Assembly: GCA_047639675.1 (NCBI GenBank)
Contig: JBLIOI010000002.1
Location: forward strand, 59,255 to 123,254
Length of the DNA: 64,000 nt
Source: JABACD01 sp047639675
GTDB taxonomy: Bacteria; Planctomycetota; UBA1135; GCA-002686595
Direction of reading: 5' to 3'
Numbering within the stretch: the first letter of the stretch is position 1; every line of letters starts with the position of its first letter. The notes under the pieces are model-generated. The model worked only from the letters and a program-made list of their open reading frames with translations. It was not told the DNA's origin and searched no databases. Below, piece after piece: positions 50,026-58,569 of the stretch. A program made the position numbers and the translations under genes.

Positions 50026-51930
50026 ATGAGCTCCTTTCACATCTACGCAATCTCTTTGCTCTTCGCGGCCAGTGCCCTTGCCCCACACAACTGGGCGCAA
50101 GACGTCCCTGAGGCGGAAGACAGCAGCTCCGATCTACCGGAGATGCACAACTCCGGCGTATCTTCCACTGTTGAGGTGGATGGACGCAGCTTGGCCTACA
50201 AGGCCACGTGTGCTGATTACGCCATTCGCGACGATGATGGCGAGACAACGGGGTACTTCAGCGCCTTTTCCTATGTTGTCGAATCGGAGAGCAGTGCGCG
50301 TCCGGTCACCTTCGCCTTCAACGGTGGGCCGGGGTCTTCGTCCGTTTGGTTGCACATGGGACTTCTCGGACCGATGCGCGTCGTTGTCCCGAGCGATGCG
50401 AGGAATGCTGGCGCTCCCCCCTACCCGCTCGTTGACAATCCGCACACGCTGCTCACCCACTCAGACTTGGTTTTCGTCGATCCAATCGGCACTGGATTGA
50501 GCCGTGCGGTTGGTGATGCGGAGGATTCGGACTTCTGGGGAGTGGACCAAGACGTGGACTCCGTCGCGCGTTTCATTCGCGAGTGGCTCAAGGTGAACAA
50601 GCGCTGGTCTTCACCTAAATATGTGCTCGGTGAAAGCTATGGCGGTGTACGTGGTGCGTTGCTAGCAGAATCGCTCAAGGGCAACAGCACTTCCGTTGCA
50701 TTGAACGGCATCGTATTCATCTCGCCGGCCTTCGACATTCAGTTCGTGGACGGGCGCGAGGACGACTTGACCTACGTCACATCCTTCCCGACCTATGCAG
50801 CCACTGCCCTCTACCACAACACGCAGGAGGGAGTTGTAGCGAACCGCGAGGCCTGGTTGCAGGAAGCTCGGTTATTTGCCTCAGGACCCTATATGCGCGC
50901 ACTATTCGCTGGTCAAACCTTGCCCCCCAACGAGCGCGCCAATGTCCTCAAGAGTCTCAGCCGCTTCACTGGTTTGTCACAAGACTATTGGGACCGCGCT
51001 AACTTGCGTGTCAATGCATCGCGCTTTCGCAAGGAGATATTGCGTTCAGAAGACACGGTCCTTGGTCGCCTCGACACTCGCTACCGTGGTAATGACACGG
51101 ACGCCGTCGGCGAAACGCCTGACAGCGATCCGATGTTCAGCGCGATCGGCAGTGCCTATGTCGCTGGTTTCCAACACTACACCGGCGATGTTCTCAACAT
51201 CACTCCCGAAGACCGCGACTACAAGTTCAGTGGGAACGGTGTATTCGGTCGATGGAAACGTTCTGCTGCGGGTCAAACGGCTTTCGCAGGTTGGCTCGAT
51301 ACTGTTCCGGCTCTCGCCGGAGCGATGCGTGACAACCCGGACCTTCAAGTATTCTGCGCCAACGGCTGGTTCGACGTCGCTACAACTGTGCTTGCCGCCG
51401 AGTACAACCTCTCACGTCCGGGCATTGACGGCGACCGAGTCGTGATCGAGAACTACGACGCGGGTCACATGATGTACGTTCACCAGCCGAGCCTTGAGGC
51501 TTTGGCCAAGGACCTACGCCATTTCTACGAGAATCACCACACCAATACCCCGCGCCTACCCAAGCCTCCGATCGCCATGACTAAACCCAGGGTCGATAGC
51601 AGCATCAACTACATCGAGTTGCCCTGCACGGACATGGCCGCAACCAAGACCTTCTTCAACAAGGCCTTCGGCTGGCAGTGGAACGACTGGGGTGCAGAGT
51701 ACGCCGATTGCAACAATGCGGGAGTCAACTGTGGCCTGCGACACGTCGAAAAGACTCTGGGCAACGGAGCGCTCGTCATTCTCTATGCGAATGACCTGGA
51801 AGCCACCCAAACCCGCATCGTCGAGAGCGGCGGAACAATCAGCGCCGAAATAGTTCCCTTTCCCGGCGGCCGCCGCTTTCAATTCATTGAGCCCAGTGGC
51901 AACGAACTAGCCGTCTGGACCACGGAATAA
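50026..51930 (+). CDS. Secreted S10 serine carboxypeptidase fused to a C-terminal glyoxalase (VOC) domain
   Basis: The 634-residue protein starts at ATG 50026, followed by a signal peptide (YAISLLFAASALA). Residues about 25-510 are a peptidase S10 domain: FNGGPGSSSVWLHMGLLGPM (oxyanion region), VFVDPIGTGLSR, and VLGESYGG with Ser204 as nucleophile. The catalytic Asp lies in the FCANGWFDVATT region and His in the DAGHMMY string. From residue 518 a complete VOC domain follows (SINYIELPCTDMAATKTFFN, FGWQWNDWGAEYADC, GRRFQFIEPSGNELAVW). An internal ATG at 51577 exactly where the VOC domain begins suggests that two genes were joined by loss of a stop codon. Carboxypeptidase role outside the cytoplasm is inferred. 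Confidence 0.88.
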   Translation: MSSFHIYAISLLFAASALAPHNWAQDVPEAEDSSSDLPEMHNSGVSSTVEVDGRSLAYKATCADYAIRDDDGETTGYFSAFSYVVESESSARPVTFAFNGGPGSSSVWLHMGLLGPMRVVVPSDARNAGAPPYPLVDNPHTLLTHSDLVFVDPIGTGLSRAVGDAEDSDFWGVDQDVDSVARFIREWLKVNKRWSSPKYVLGESYGGVRGALLAESLKGNSTSVALNGIVFISPAFDIQFVDGREDDLTYVTSFPTYAATALYHNTQEGVVANREAWLQEARLFASGPYMRALFAGQTLPPNERANVLKSLSRFTGLSQDYWDRANLRVNASRFRKEILRSEDTVLGRLDTRYRGNDTDAVGETPDSDPMFSAIGSAYVAGFQHYTGDVLNITPEDRDYKFSGNGVFGRWKRSAAGQTAFAGWLDTVPALAGAMRDNPDLQVFCANGWFDVATTVLAAEYNLSRPGIDGDRVVIENYDAGHMMYVHQPSLEALAKDLRHFYENHHTNTPRLPKPPIAMTKPRVDSSINYIELPCTDMAATKTFFNKAFGWQWNDWGAEYADCNNAGVNCGLRHVEKTLGNGALVILYANDLEATQTRIVESGGTISAEIVPFPGGRRFQFIEPSGNELAVWTTE

Positions 51931-51935
51931 GCAAT

Positions 51936-52910
51936 CTACTGCCTACCGCACAACTCGCGGTAGTTGCAACTCGTGCACTCACGTGACGGGGCATCGACCA
52001 TCGGGAAAGGCGCCTCGTCACCAGCGGAATCGCCTGCATCGAAGTGCATTTCGCGCATTTCCGCGAGTGACCCCTCAATGCGGGAAAGGATTGGCGCCAA
52101 GTCATCTTGTGTGTGCGTGAGAGAGACTAGTTCGCCCTTCGTCAGGTACACATCAACGCAATTGACCTGCTCCGGAGCCGCGCCCCACTTCTCCATGGCG
52201 TAGAGCGTATAGACGCCGAGCTGGAAGACGTCTGCCTCGCGCGGCGAACCGGACTTCCAATCGTAGATCCAATAGCGCGTACCGCCCGCTTCTTCGGTCT
52301 TGCAGGCGAAGTCCGGAATTGCGAAGACTTTGGTACCGAAGAGCTCGATCGTTGGCATGTCGCGCGAGGCCCGGTTGCCGGGGGCGCGACCTTCGACGCA
52401 CAGGACTTGATCCCTTGTGAGCTGATGCAAACTCGCCAACTCCGGCGAATTCATGAAGAACTTGCCGCCGGTGCGCAGGCGTTCCACGAAACGCTTGCCG
52501 TACTCAGCAGCTGCGTCTGTCTTCTCGTCGATGCATTCTTCCTTGAAATGGTGCTCCGCCAAGTGTGCGCTTTGACTGGGCCTGTTTCGCCAAAGCCCGC
52601 GCCCGTCGCGCGACTCCTTATAGGCGTCGCGCAGTTTTTTGACTGCGAAACCCACCAACTCGTCCTCGAGCATCTCGCGACCTTCCGACTTCATGTCGAA
52701 ATATTCCGCGATAGCTTGGTGCAGCACGTCCCCCGCAAGCATCGGCAGGCGCGTCATCTTCTTTAGACGCCACGCGCTCTGCCGACCTTCAGGCGACTCC
52801 CGCAGCCAACCGTTCCACGAGTAGTAGTAGTCGTAGTAGTATCGCCGCTTGCAGGCAGCGAAGGTTCCGGAACGGGAAGCCGACCAAGAGAGTTCGTGCT
52901 GGAATGCCAT
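51936..52910 (-). CDS. RecB-like PD-(D/E)XK nuclease with a probable iron-sulfur cluster
   Basis: The 324-residue protein belongs to the Cas4/AddB/RecB-like nuclease group. The His in LAGDVLHQAIAEYF, Asp in FAIPDFACKT and the DWK core in YWIYDWKSG form the active site; QLGVYTLYAM is the conserved Gln motif. A Cys in FAACKRRYYY near the N terminus plus three in CTSCNYRELC at the C terminus are placed like the four ligands of the [4Fe-4S] cluster of Cas4 and AddB. No cas, rec or helicase gene is near. It starts 3 bases after thiC ends and so is probably cotranscribed with thiC. Confidence 0.88.
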   Translation of the reverse strand: MAFQHELSWSASRSGTFAACKRRYYYDYYYSWNGWLRESPEGRQSAWRLKKMTRLPMLAGDVLHQAIAEYFDMKSEGREMLEDELVGFAVKKLRDAYKESRDGRGLWRNRPSQSAHLAEHHFKEECIDEKTDAAAEYGKRFVERLRTGGKFFMNSPELASLHQLTRDQVLCVEGRAPGNRASRDMPTIELFGTKVFAIPDFACKTEEAGGTRYWIYDWKSGSPREADVFQLGVYTLYAMEKWGAAPEQVNCVDVYLTKGELVSLTHTQDDLAPILSRIEGSLAEMREMHFDAGDSAGDEAPFPMVDAPSRECTSCNYRELCGRQ

Positions 52911-52913
52911 AGC

Positions 52914-54581
52914 TTAACTGTAGAGCTTACCGCCTTGCTCGCTGAACTCCGCAGCCTTAGCCTTCATGCCTGCGGCCAAGGCTTCCTCTTCGGCAAGCTC
53001 CTGGTTCTTTGCGTACTCTCGCACGTCCTCGGTGATCTTCATCGAGCAGAAGTTCGGCCCACACATCGAACAGAAGTGCGCGGTCTTAGCGCCCTCGGCC
53101 GGAAGTGTTTCATCGTGATACTCGCGCGCCGTCTCCGGATCCAAGCTCAGGTTGAACTGATCTTCCCAGCGAAACTCAAAGCGTGCGCGGCTGAGAGCAT
53201 CGTCGCGTTCCTGAGCTTTCTTGTTGCCCCGCGCCAAGTCCGCCGCGTGGGCCGCGATCATGTAGGTCACAACGCCCTGCTTGACGTCCTCAGCATTCGG
53301 CAAGCCGAGATGCTCTTTGGGCGTCACATAACACAGCATCGCCGTACCCCACCAACCGATCATGGCCGCGCCAATGCCGGAAGTGATGTGGTCGTAGCCC
53401 GGCGCAATGTCCGTCACAAGCGGGCCCAAGGTATAGAACGGTGCCTCCGAGCAGACTTCCATCTGCCTGTCGATGTTCTCTTTGATCTTGTTCATCGGCA
53501 CGTGCCCCGGACCTTCGATCATGACCTGCACATCGTGCTTCCACGCAATCTTGGTCAATTCGCCAAGGGTTTCAAGCTCACCAAACTGCGCCTCATCGTT
53601 GGCGTCACTGATGCAACCGGGACGCAAACCATCGCCCAAACTAAATGCCACGTCGTACTCTTTCATCAACTCGCAAATCTTCTCGAAGTGCGTGTAGAGG
53701 AAGTTCTCTTCGTGGTGAGCCAAGCACCACTTGGCCATGATCGATCCGCCGCGGGAAACGATGCCCGTCAAGCGTTTGGCGGTCAGGGGCACATAACGCA
53801 GAAGCACGCCAGCGTGGATGGTGAAGTAGTCGACACCTTGTTCGGCTTGCTCGCGCAAGGTTTCAAGGAAGAGCTCGATGGTCAGATCCTCAGCCTTGCC
53901 ATTGACCTTCTCAAGGCACTGATAGATGGGCACAGTACCGATCGGCACTGCGGAGTTGCGCACGATCCACTCGCGGGTCTCGTGAATGTTCTCGCCCGTC
54001 GAAAGGTCCATCACCGTGTCGGCGCCCCAGCGCGTCGACCACTGCAACTTCTGAACTTCGTCCTCGATGCTGGCACTGACAATGCTATTGCCGATGTTCG
54101 AGTTGATCTTGACCTTGAAGTTGCGCCCGATGATCATCGGCTCCAACTCCAAGTGGTTGATGTTTGAAGGAATGATTGCGCGACCGGTGGCCACTTCCTC
54201 ACGCACGAATTCCGCTTCACAATCCTCGCGCGCGGCGATGTAAGCCATCTCTTCTGTGATTACGCCCTGGCGCGCGTAGTGCATCTGGCTGAAGTTGCCA
54301 TCAGCAGATTCGCGGCGCTTAGCGATCCACTCCTCGCGCAGCTTCGGCAAACCGTCCTGGGGCTTGAAACCTTGGGGACCAGATGTGTCGTAAAGGTCCA
54401 GTGTGTTCGGCTCACCATCCAAGTGGATGCGTCGCTCAGGCACGCGCATCTCGAAGCCATTGTGAAGGACTGACTTGTAGATCTTGTGCGAGCGCGGAAA
54501 GCTCTCTTCAAGCGGTCGCGCGGGACTCGGGTTAGCGGAGAGTTTCAGTACGTCGTTCGGTTTGGACTCTTGGGTGGTCAT
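52914..54581 (-). CDS. thiC: Phosphomethylpyrimidine synthase ThiC
   Basis: The 555-residue radical-SAM enzyme converts 5-aminoimidazole ribotide into hydroxymethylpyrimidine phosphate for thiamine synthesis. Motifs include MHYARQGVITEEMAYIAARE, NIGNSIVSASIEDEVQKLQW, TVMDLSTGENIHETREWIVR, SFSLGDGLRPG-type FSLGDGLRPGCISDA, MIEGPGHVPMNKIKENID, and at the end CSMCGPNFC, the CX2CX4C cluster motif. A TPP riboswitch directly upstream should shut it off when thiamine pyrophosphate is plentiful. No other thiamine gene is in the window. Confidence 0.97.
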   Translation of the reverse strand: MTTQESKPNDVLKLSANPSPARPLEESFPRSHKIYKSVLHNGFEMRVPERRIHLDGEPNTLDLYDTSGPQGFKPQDGLPKLREEWIAKRRESADGNFSQMHYARQGVITEEMAYIAAREDCEAEFVREEVATGRAIIPSNINHLELEPMIIGRNFKVKINSNIGNSIVSASIEDEVQKLQWSTRWGADTVMDLSTGENIHETREWIVRNSAVPIGTVPIYQCLEKVNGKAEDLTIELFLETLREQAEQGVDYFTIHAGVLLRYVPLTAKRLTGIVSRGGSIMAKWCLAHHEENFLYTHFEKICELMKEYDVAFSLGDGLRPGCISDANDEAQFGELETLGELTKIAWKHDVQVMIEGPGHVPMNKIKENIDRQMEVCSEAPFYTLGPLVTDIAPGYDHITSGIGAAMIGWWGTAMLCYVTPKEHLGLPNAEDVKQGVVTYMIAAHAADLARGNKKAQERDDALSRARFEFRWEDQFNLSLDPETAREYHDETLPAEGAKTAHFCSMCGPNFCSMKITEDVREYAKNQELAEEEALAAGMKAKAAEFSEQGGKLYS

Positions 54582-54590
54582 CTCTTTGCT

Positions 54591-54670
54591 TTCCTACGCC
54601 GGCATCATCCGGATCAGGTTCGAGGGGTACTTCTCAGACATCAAAAGGACGTCGCCCCCAGCGGCTAGTT
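54591..54670 (-). promoter_or_regulatory. TPP (thi-box) riboswitch controlling thiC
   Basis: On the reverse strand the leader carries the conserved CTGAGA (54637-54632) and, downstream, ACCTGATCCGGATGATGCC (54619-54601) closing with GGCGTAGG. These are the two diagnostic parts of the thiamine pyrophosphate aptamer in the right order and spacing. It ends about 10 bases before thiC, which suggests control of translation start rather than transcription termination. Confidence 0.93.
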
Positions 54671-54681
54671 CGAGGCGCAGT

Positions 54682-55788
54682 CTACTCTTTTGGCACCCCG
54701 ACCTCGGTCACGATTTCCGACTCAACCGCAGCTCTCGTCGCTTCCTCGAGCTCCATTCCGGAGCCTTCGATCCCGTAGGTTCGCACGCGCAGGACTGCCG
54801 TATTGAATTCCGCCCCCAATAGCAGTCCGATCGACATCAAATAGCACCAGAGGAGCACGGCGATGATCGCCGCCAGAGTGCCGTAGGTGGCGTTGTACTC
54901 GAGCCAACTCTGCTCCATCCATTTGCCAAGGGCGGCGCTCAGTATCACCCACAAGAGCACGGACAAGAGGCTGCCGGGGAGTAGCGCGCGCAGACGCAAC
55001 TGCACGTCGGGTCCAAAACGGTTCATGAAGAACACCGAACCCAAAAGTACCCCCGCGCCGATGCTCCAATTGAATACTGACCAGGCGATTTTTACCCCCT
55101 GATCCCATCCAAAATAATCCACCACCACATTGGCAAATGTGTTCGAGACCGGTAACAAGGCAAGCGTGACCGTCCACGTCACGATGAAGCCAACCGTCAA
55201 CACCAAGGAGAGGAAGTTACGACCAATAATCGACCTATGCTTCACCTCGTACACAGTGCTAAGCGCCCTCATAGTTGCTCGTGTCGCACCGCTCGCCGAC
55301 CACAGAATGGTCAAGAAGCTGATCGTCAAGAATCCGCTGCGCGGGTTACCAAGGATATTGCCTGAGATTCGATTGAGTGCTGCCGCCAAGTCTTCGGGAA
55401 GATTCGCACTGAGAAACTCCGTCAGTTGATCGCTGACCCTCACCGAGGAGAGGCTCTGTAATTCGATCAAAGCGGCATGCAAGTGAACCTCGAATCCAAT
55501 CCCGACAAACCTCACCATCTCGGTCGGCACGATGTAGGTCAGGCCCGAGTAGAAGAGTTCAAGCGTCTCCGTTGTCGTTGCTTCCGTCCATGCCTCGATC
55601 GGGATCATTCCGATCAGCGAGACTAGAGCCAACATCCCCGGCGGCAGAGAGAGGAACAAGAAGAAGGCGCAAGCTGCGGCGTGAGTGAACGTGCTGTGGG
55701 CTTGCAACGCTCGCAGTACATCGAGGCTGGATTGGACACCGCCTTTTGACTTCTTGAGTAGGGTTTGGCGTGAAGGAAGCCTCATCAC
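54682..55788 (-). CDS. YihY/BrkB-family membrane protein
   Basis: The 368-residue protein shows the YihY pattern of six hydrophobic segments with ACAFFLFLSLPPGMLALVSL at the start, SGFLTISFLTILWSASGATR in the middle, and GTLAAIIAVLLWCYLMSIGL with LLGAEFNTAV at the end. The family's function is not established; it was once called RNase BN in error. Its start overlaps the aminopeptidase stop by four bases (ATGA), and its own stop lies just before the TPP riboswitch. Confidence 0.9.
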   Translation of the reverse strand: MMRLPSRQTLLKKSKGGVQSSLDVLRALQAHSTFTHAAACAFFLFLSLPPGMLALVSLIGMIPIEAWTEATTTETLELFYSGLTYIVPTEMVRFVGIGFEVHLHAALIELQSLSSVRVSDQLTEFLSANLPEDLAAALNRISGNILGNPRSGFLTISFLTILWSASGATRATMRALSTVYEVKHRSIIGRNFLSLVLTVGFIVTWTVTLALLPVSNTFANVVVDYFGWDQGVKIAWSVFNWSIGAGVLLGSVFFMNRFGPDVQLRLRALLPGSLLSVLLWVILSAALGKWMEQSWLEYNATYGTLAAIIAVLLWCYLMSIGLLLGAEFNTAVLRVRTYGIEGSGMELEEATRAAVESEIVTEVGVPKE

Positions 55789-57890
55789 TCTGTCCCCTCA
55801 CTATCCAAGATTCCGTCATGCAAGCGTTCCAGCGCACGCGTGGCTCGCTCAGAATCTCGCTCCGCAAAACTCTCAGTCAAGTAGTTCACGACCTGTGCGC
55901 TCAGCTTTCGCCGCGAAACCAACTCCAGGAGTTCCAAGCGCGCCAAGTCATCGCTCTCCTTGTCGAAACATTGAAGCAAGAAGGAGACATCCCTTCCCAA
56001 ACTCAGATACCTACGCGCCTCACGGCGTAGAATGACTTGGCTATCTCCATAAGCGATTTCGCGTAAAGCCCTTTCCGCCTGACCGGCACCTTCACGGCGG
56101 GCTGCATCTAGCTCCCCAAGAGCACGCCAACGAAGCGCGGCTGATCCCTTGTGCGCTTGATGGGCCCACATTGCCGGGGTCTTCTGCATGTCAATTTCGC
56201 ACAACACCTGGCAATCCGCGTCGAATACAAGGTCCTGAAGATCACCGACAACCGGTAGCTTGAACTCCTGCAAAGCCTCGTCGATTCTGAGCGATTCGCG
56301 CGTCACACCACGATCGTCGTGTACTTCGACCACCACAGTGACATCGAATAGAGGGACCAACTCTGAAGTGCGTTGCGTTTGCTCAATGTCCAGCACGAGT
56401 TCTGGTCCTAATTCTGCAGTGTGAGTTTTCAGGCGGACTTTGTATTGCGGGTGCCCCCCCGCTTCCACCCACTGCTCAAGGAAGCCTTCGACGTTGCGTC
56501 CCGTCTCATCAAAGATCGAGCGCGCAAAATCTGAGGTTTGAACCAGTCCATCCCCATGGCGTACAAGGTAGGCGTGCACCGCTTGCCAGAAAGCCTCGCT
56601 CCCGACCTCATGCTCCAACATGTAAAGGACCCATGGCCCCTTCACGTACTCGTGACTGCAGCGCATATCGGTCAATTGCGTGCGCCAGTCTTCACTCAAC
56701 GGTCGACGTGTTCGCTCTCCACGTGCGATGAAATCGTTGCGGTAACGTTCGAGCCACAAGGCGAATGTCTCTGGGCCACTCTTGTGTCTCTCGAACAACA
56801 ACTCCATGTAAGTGGCCCAGGCTTCGTTGAGCCAAAGGTGACTCCAGCCAAAGCAAGTGACCCAATTGCCGAACCACTGATGCGCTAACTCGTGCGCTAC
56901 AAGTAGACGCGTCTCCCCATCGTTCTCTACGTGCTCATCAGGAGAGGCGATCACGTAGTCGTGCTGCAAAGTCAGGCTCGCGTTCTCCATTCCGCCCGAA
57001 ACAAAATCTGCCACTGCGACCTGGGCATACTTCGAGTAGGGGTATTCCACGCCGAGCAGATCGGTGAAGTACGACAACATTTCCGGCGTCTCGCCGAAAG
57101 CTCGCCGAGCTTTCTCCTCGCCCGTACCGGGACCTACCCAATACTGAACGGGGAGCCCTTTCCAGTCGTCTTCATAGAGTTCCCAGCGTCCAACCGCCAG
57201 GGCAATCAAATAGGTGGGAATGCGCTCATCTAGCTCCCAGTGAAATGTCCGATCACCATTCTCGTGCTCTACTTCGCTCACCAATCGACCGTTGGACAAG
57301 GCTCTGAACTCACCCGCTACGCGTAGGTGTGCACTGAACGTCGCGCGGTCGTTGGGATAATCCCATGTCGGAAGCCAGTAGCGAGTGTCTTCCGCTTGAC
57401 CTTGACTCCAAACCTGTGGCGCAGCCCCTTTTGCATCCTTTGATGTTTCACGAAAATAAAGGCCGAGCTGCGGGCTTGCGGAGTATTCGATCGAGATAGT
57501 TTCTTCGACCCCGCGCTCCAAGCTTTCCGCCAGCTCAACCTGCAATATCGGCCCAGTGTTTTTCCAGGACAACTGGCGCCCCGCAGAATCTCGAACGCTT
57601 GCGATGTTCAAGTCCACAGAGTGAAACTGAATAGACTCCGTTTGATTGACCAGAGCACGAACGCGATTCCTAACGCTCCCGGTGATGGAAGCAGACTCCA
57701 GGTCAAGAGTTAGGGAGAGATCCACATGGATCAAGTCAGAATCGCGATCCCAACCATTGTGCTCCAAGGAATCCGCCCGCAAGGGACGCGTGGGTTCACC
57801 GTGATCCGAACTCGATGTTCCTGCACAGCCCGCCACAACGAAACTCAGGGCAGTAAAGGTTCCTACAAGTGCGTTTATTTTCACTCGCAA
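55785..57890 (-). CDS. M1-family aminopeptidase, lipoprotein
   Basis: The 701-residue zinc aminopeptidase has a lipobox ending in VVAGC (Cys22), so it acts outside the cytoplasm. The M1 start domain holds YWLPTWDYPNDRATFSAHLR. The exopeptidase motif is SGGMENASL, and the zinc site is HELAHQWFGN (His333, Glu334, His337) with Glu356 in WLNEAWATYME. YVKGPWVLYML contains the catalytic Tyr region. The last 130 residues are HEAT-like helices. It should trim N-terminal amino acids from peptides, feeding uptake systems such as the OPT transporter in this window. Confidence 0.93.
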   Translation of the reverse strand: MRVKINALVGTFTALSFVVAGCAGTSSSDHGEPTRPLRADSLEHNGWDRDSDLIHVDLSLTLDLESASITGSVRNRVRALVNQTESIQFHSVDLNIASVRDSAGRQLSWKNTGPILQVELAESLERGVEETISIEYSASPQLGLYFRETSKDAKGAAPQVWSQGQAEDTRYWLPTWDYPNDRATFSAHLRVAGEFRALSNGRLVSEVEHENGDRTFHWELDERIPTYLIALAVGRWELYEDDWKGLPVQYWVGPGTGEEKARRAFGETPEMLSYFTDLLGVEYPYSKYAQVAVADFVSGGMENASLTLQHDYVIASPDEHVENDGETRLLVAHELAHQWFGNWVTCFGWSHLWLNEAWATYMELLFERHKSGPETFALWLERYRNDFIARGERTRRPLSEDWRTQLTDMRCSHEYVKGPWVLYMLEHEVGSEAFWQAVHAYLVRHGDGLVQTSDFARSIFDETGRNVEGFLEQWVEAGGHPQYKVRLKTHTAELGPELVLDIEQTQRTSELVPLFDVTVVVEVHDDRGVTRESLRIDEALQEFKLPVVGDLQDLVFDADCQVLCEIDMQKTPAMWAHQAHKGSAALRWRALGELDAARREGAGQAERALREIAYGDSQVILRREARRYLSLGRDVSFLLQCFDKESDDLARLELLELVSRRKLSAQVVNYLTESFAERDSERATRALERLHDGILDSEGTE

Positions 57891-58138
57891 AGTTTAGCGA
57901 CTCCTAGCCCTTACGTCCCGTCACATGATTTACCGAGTCGCCCCACAGCTTTCCGCTGGGCCCCGTTGTATTTTCAGATAGGTATGACCAGAATGTATCC
58001 CGACGGGAGTTCGCAAGTTACTTGGAGCCCCGTTCAATTTTTTGGCCGTGATTCGGAAATCTACCCAATGGGCAGACAGCAACATTCCGAATCTACTGGC
58101 TCTCTCGCAAGAATTGGAATTTGACGGCGGCTATAGGT

Positions 58139-58465
58139 ATGGATACGACCAGCAAGAAGCGCAAGCGACGAACTGACAAGGAACTGATCGAGGATCTCCA
58201 ACGCCAGATCGAAGAGGCCAAGGAACGTCGAAGTTCAAAGGAGCTACTACGGACTCCCGAGATGAAGGCTGCCGCCAAGGCGCTGTATGCAATCGATTGC
58301 GCCTTACAAGTCACGGCCGATCAGGGCGCCACTAATTTGCGGCACGCATTGGCGGACGCACGTAAGCCATTGGTGGCTGAACTTTCTCGCAATGGATTCA
58401 CTGCACCGAAGCCACGCTTGCCCCGTGGCCGTAGGCCAAAGACCGAAGTGATCGAAAGGAACTAG
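58139..58465 (+). CDS. Small basic protein of unknown function
   Basis: The 108-residue protein from ATG 58139 starts with a Lys/Arg cluster (TSKKRKRRTDKELIEDLQRQ) that runs into a short coiled coil (about 12-40). A helical middle (MKAAAKALYAIDCALQVTAD) and a Pro/Arg-rich tail (KPRLPRGRRPKTEVIERN) follow. Basic ends and helices suggest nucleic-acid binding, but no family is recognised. The upstream AGG near the ATG is a weak ribosome binding site. A terminator follows. Confidence 0.6.
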   Translation: MDTTSKKRKRRTDKELIEDLQRQIEEAKERRSSKELLRTPEMKAAAKALYAIDCALQVTADQGATNLRHALADARKPLVAELSRNGFTAPKPRLPRGRRPKTEVIERN

Positions 58466-58513
58466 CTTCACCCCCCGCTAGCCGTACGGGCAACTCGAGC
58501 GGCGCAAATCAAG

Positions 58514-58546
58514 AAGAGCGCCGAGCCTATTAGGCTCGCCGCTCTT
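58514..58546. terminator. Hairpin terminator between convergent genes
   Basis: AAGAGCGCCGAGCC (58514-58527) pairs with 58533-58546 around TATTA with one C/C mismatch, followed by CTCTTG. It lies between the stops of the small basic protein (forward) and icd (reverse) and can serve both strands. The T stretches are short. Confidence 0.65.
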
Positions 58547-58569
58547 CTCTTGCAATGGAATGGAGGCCG

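Noticed and set aside
52896..54167. 423-codon forward ORF opposite thiC
   Set aside because: It is antisense to thiC, whose motifs are complete; the ORF is a by-product of codon bias.
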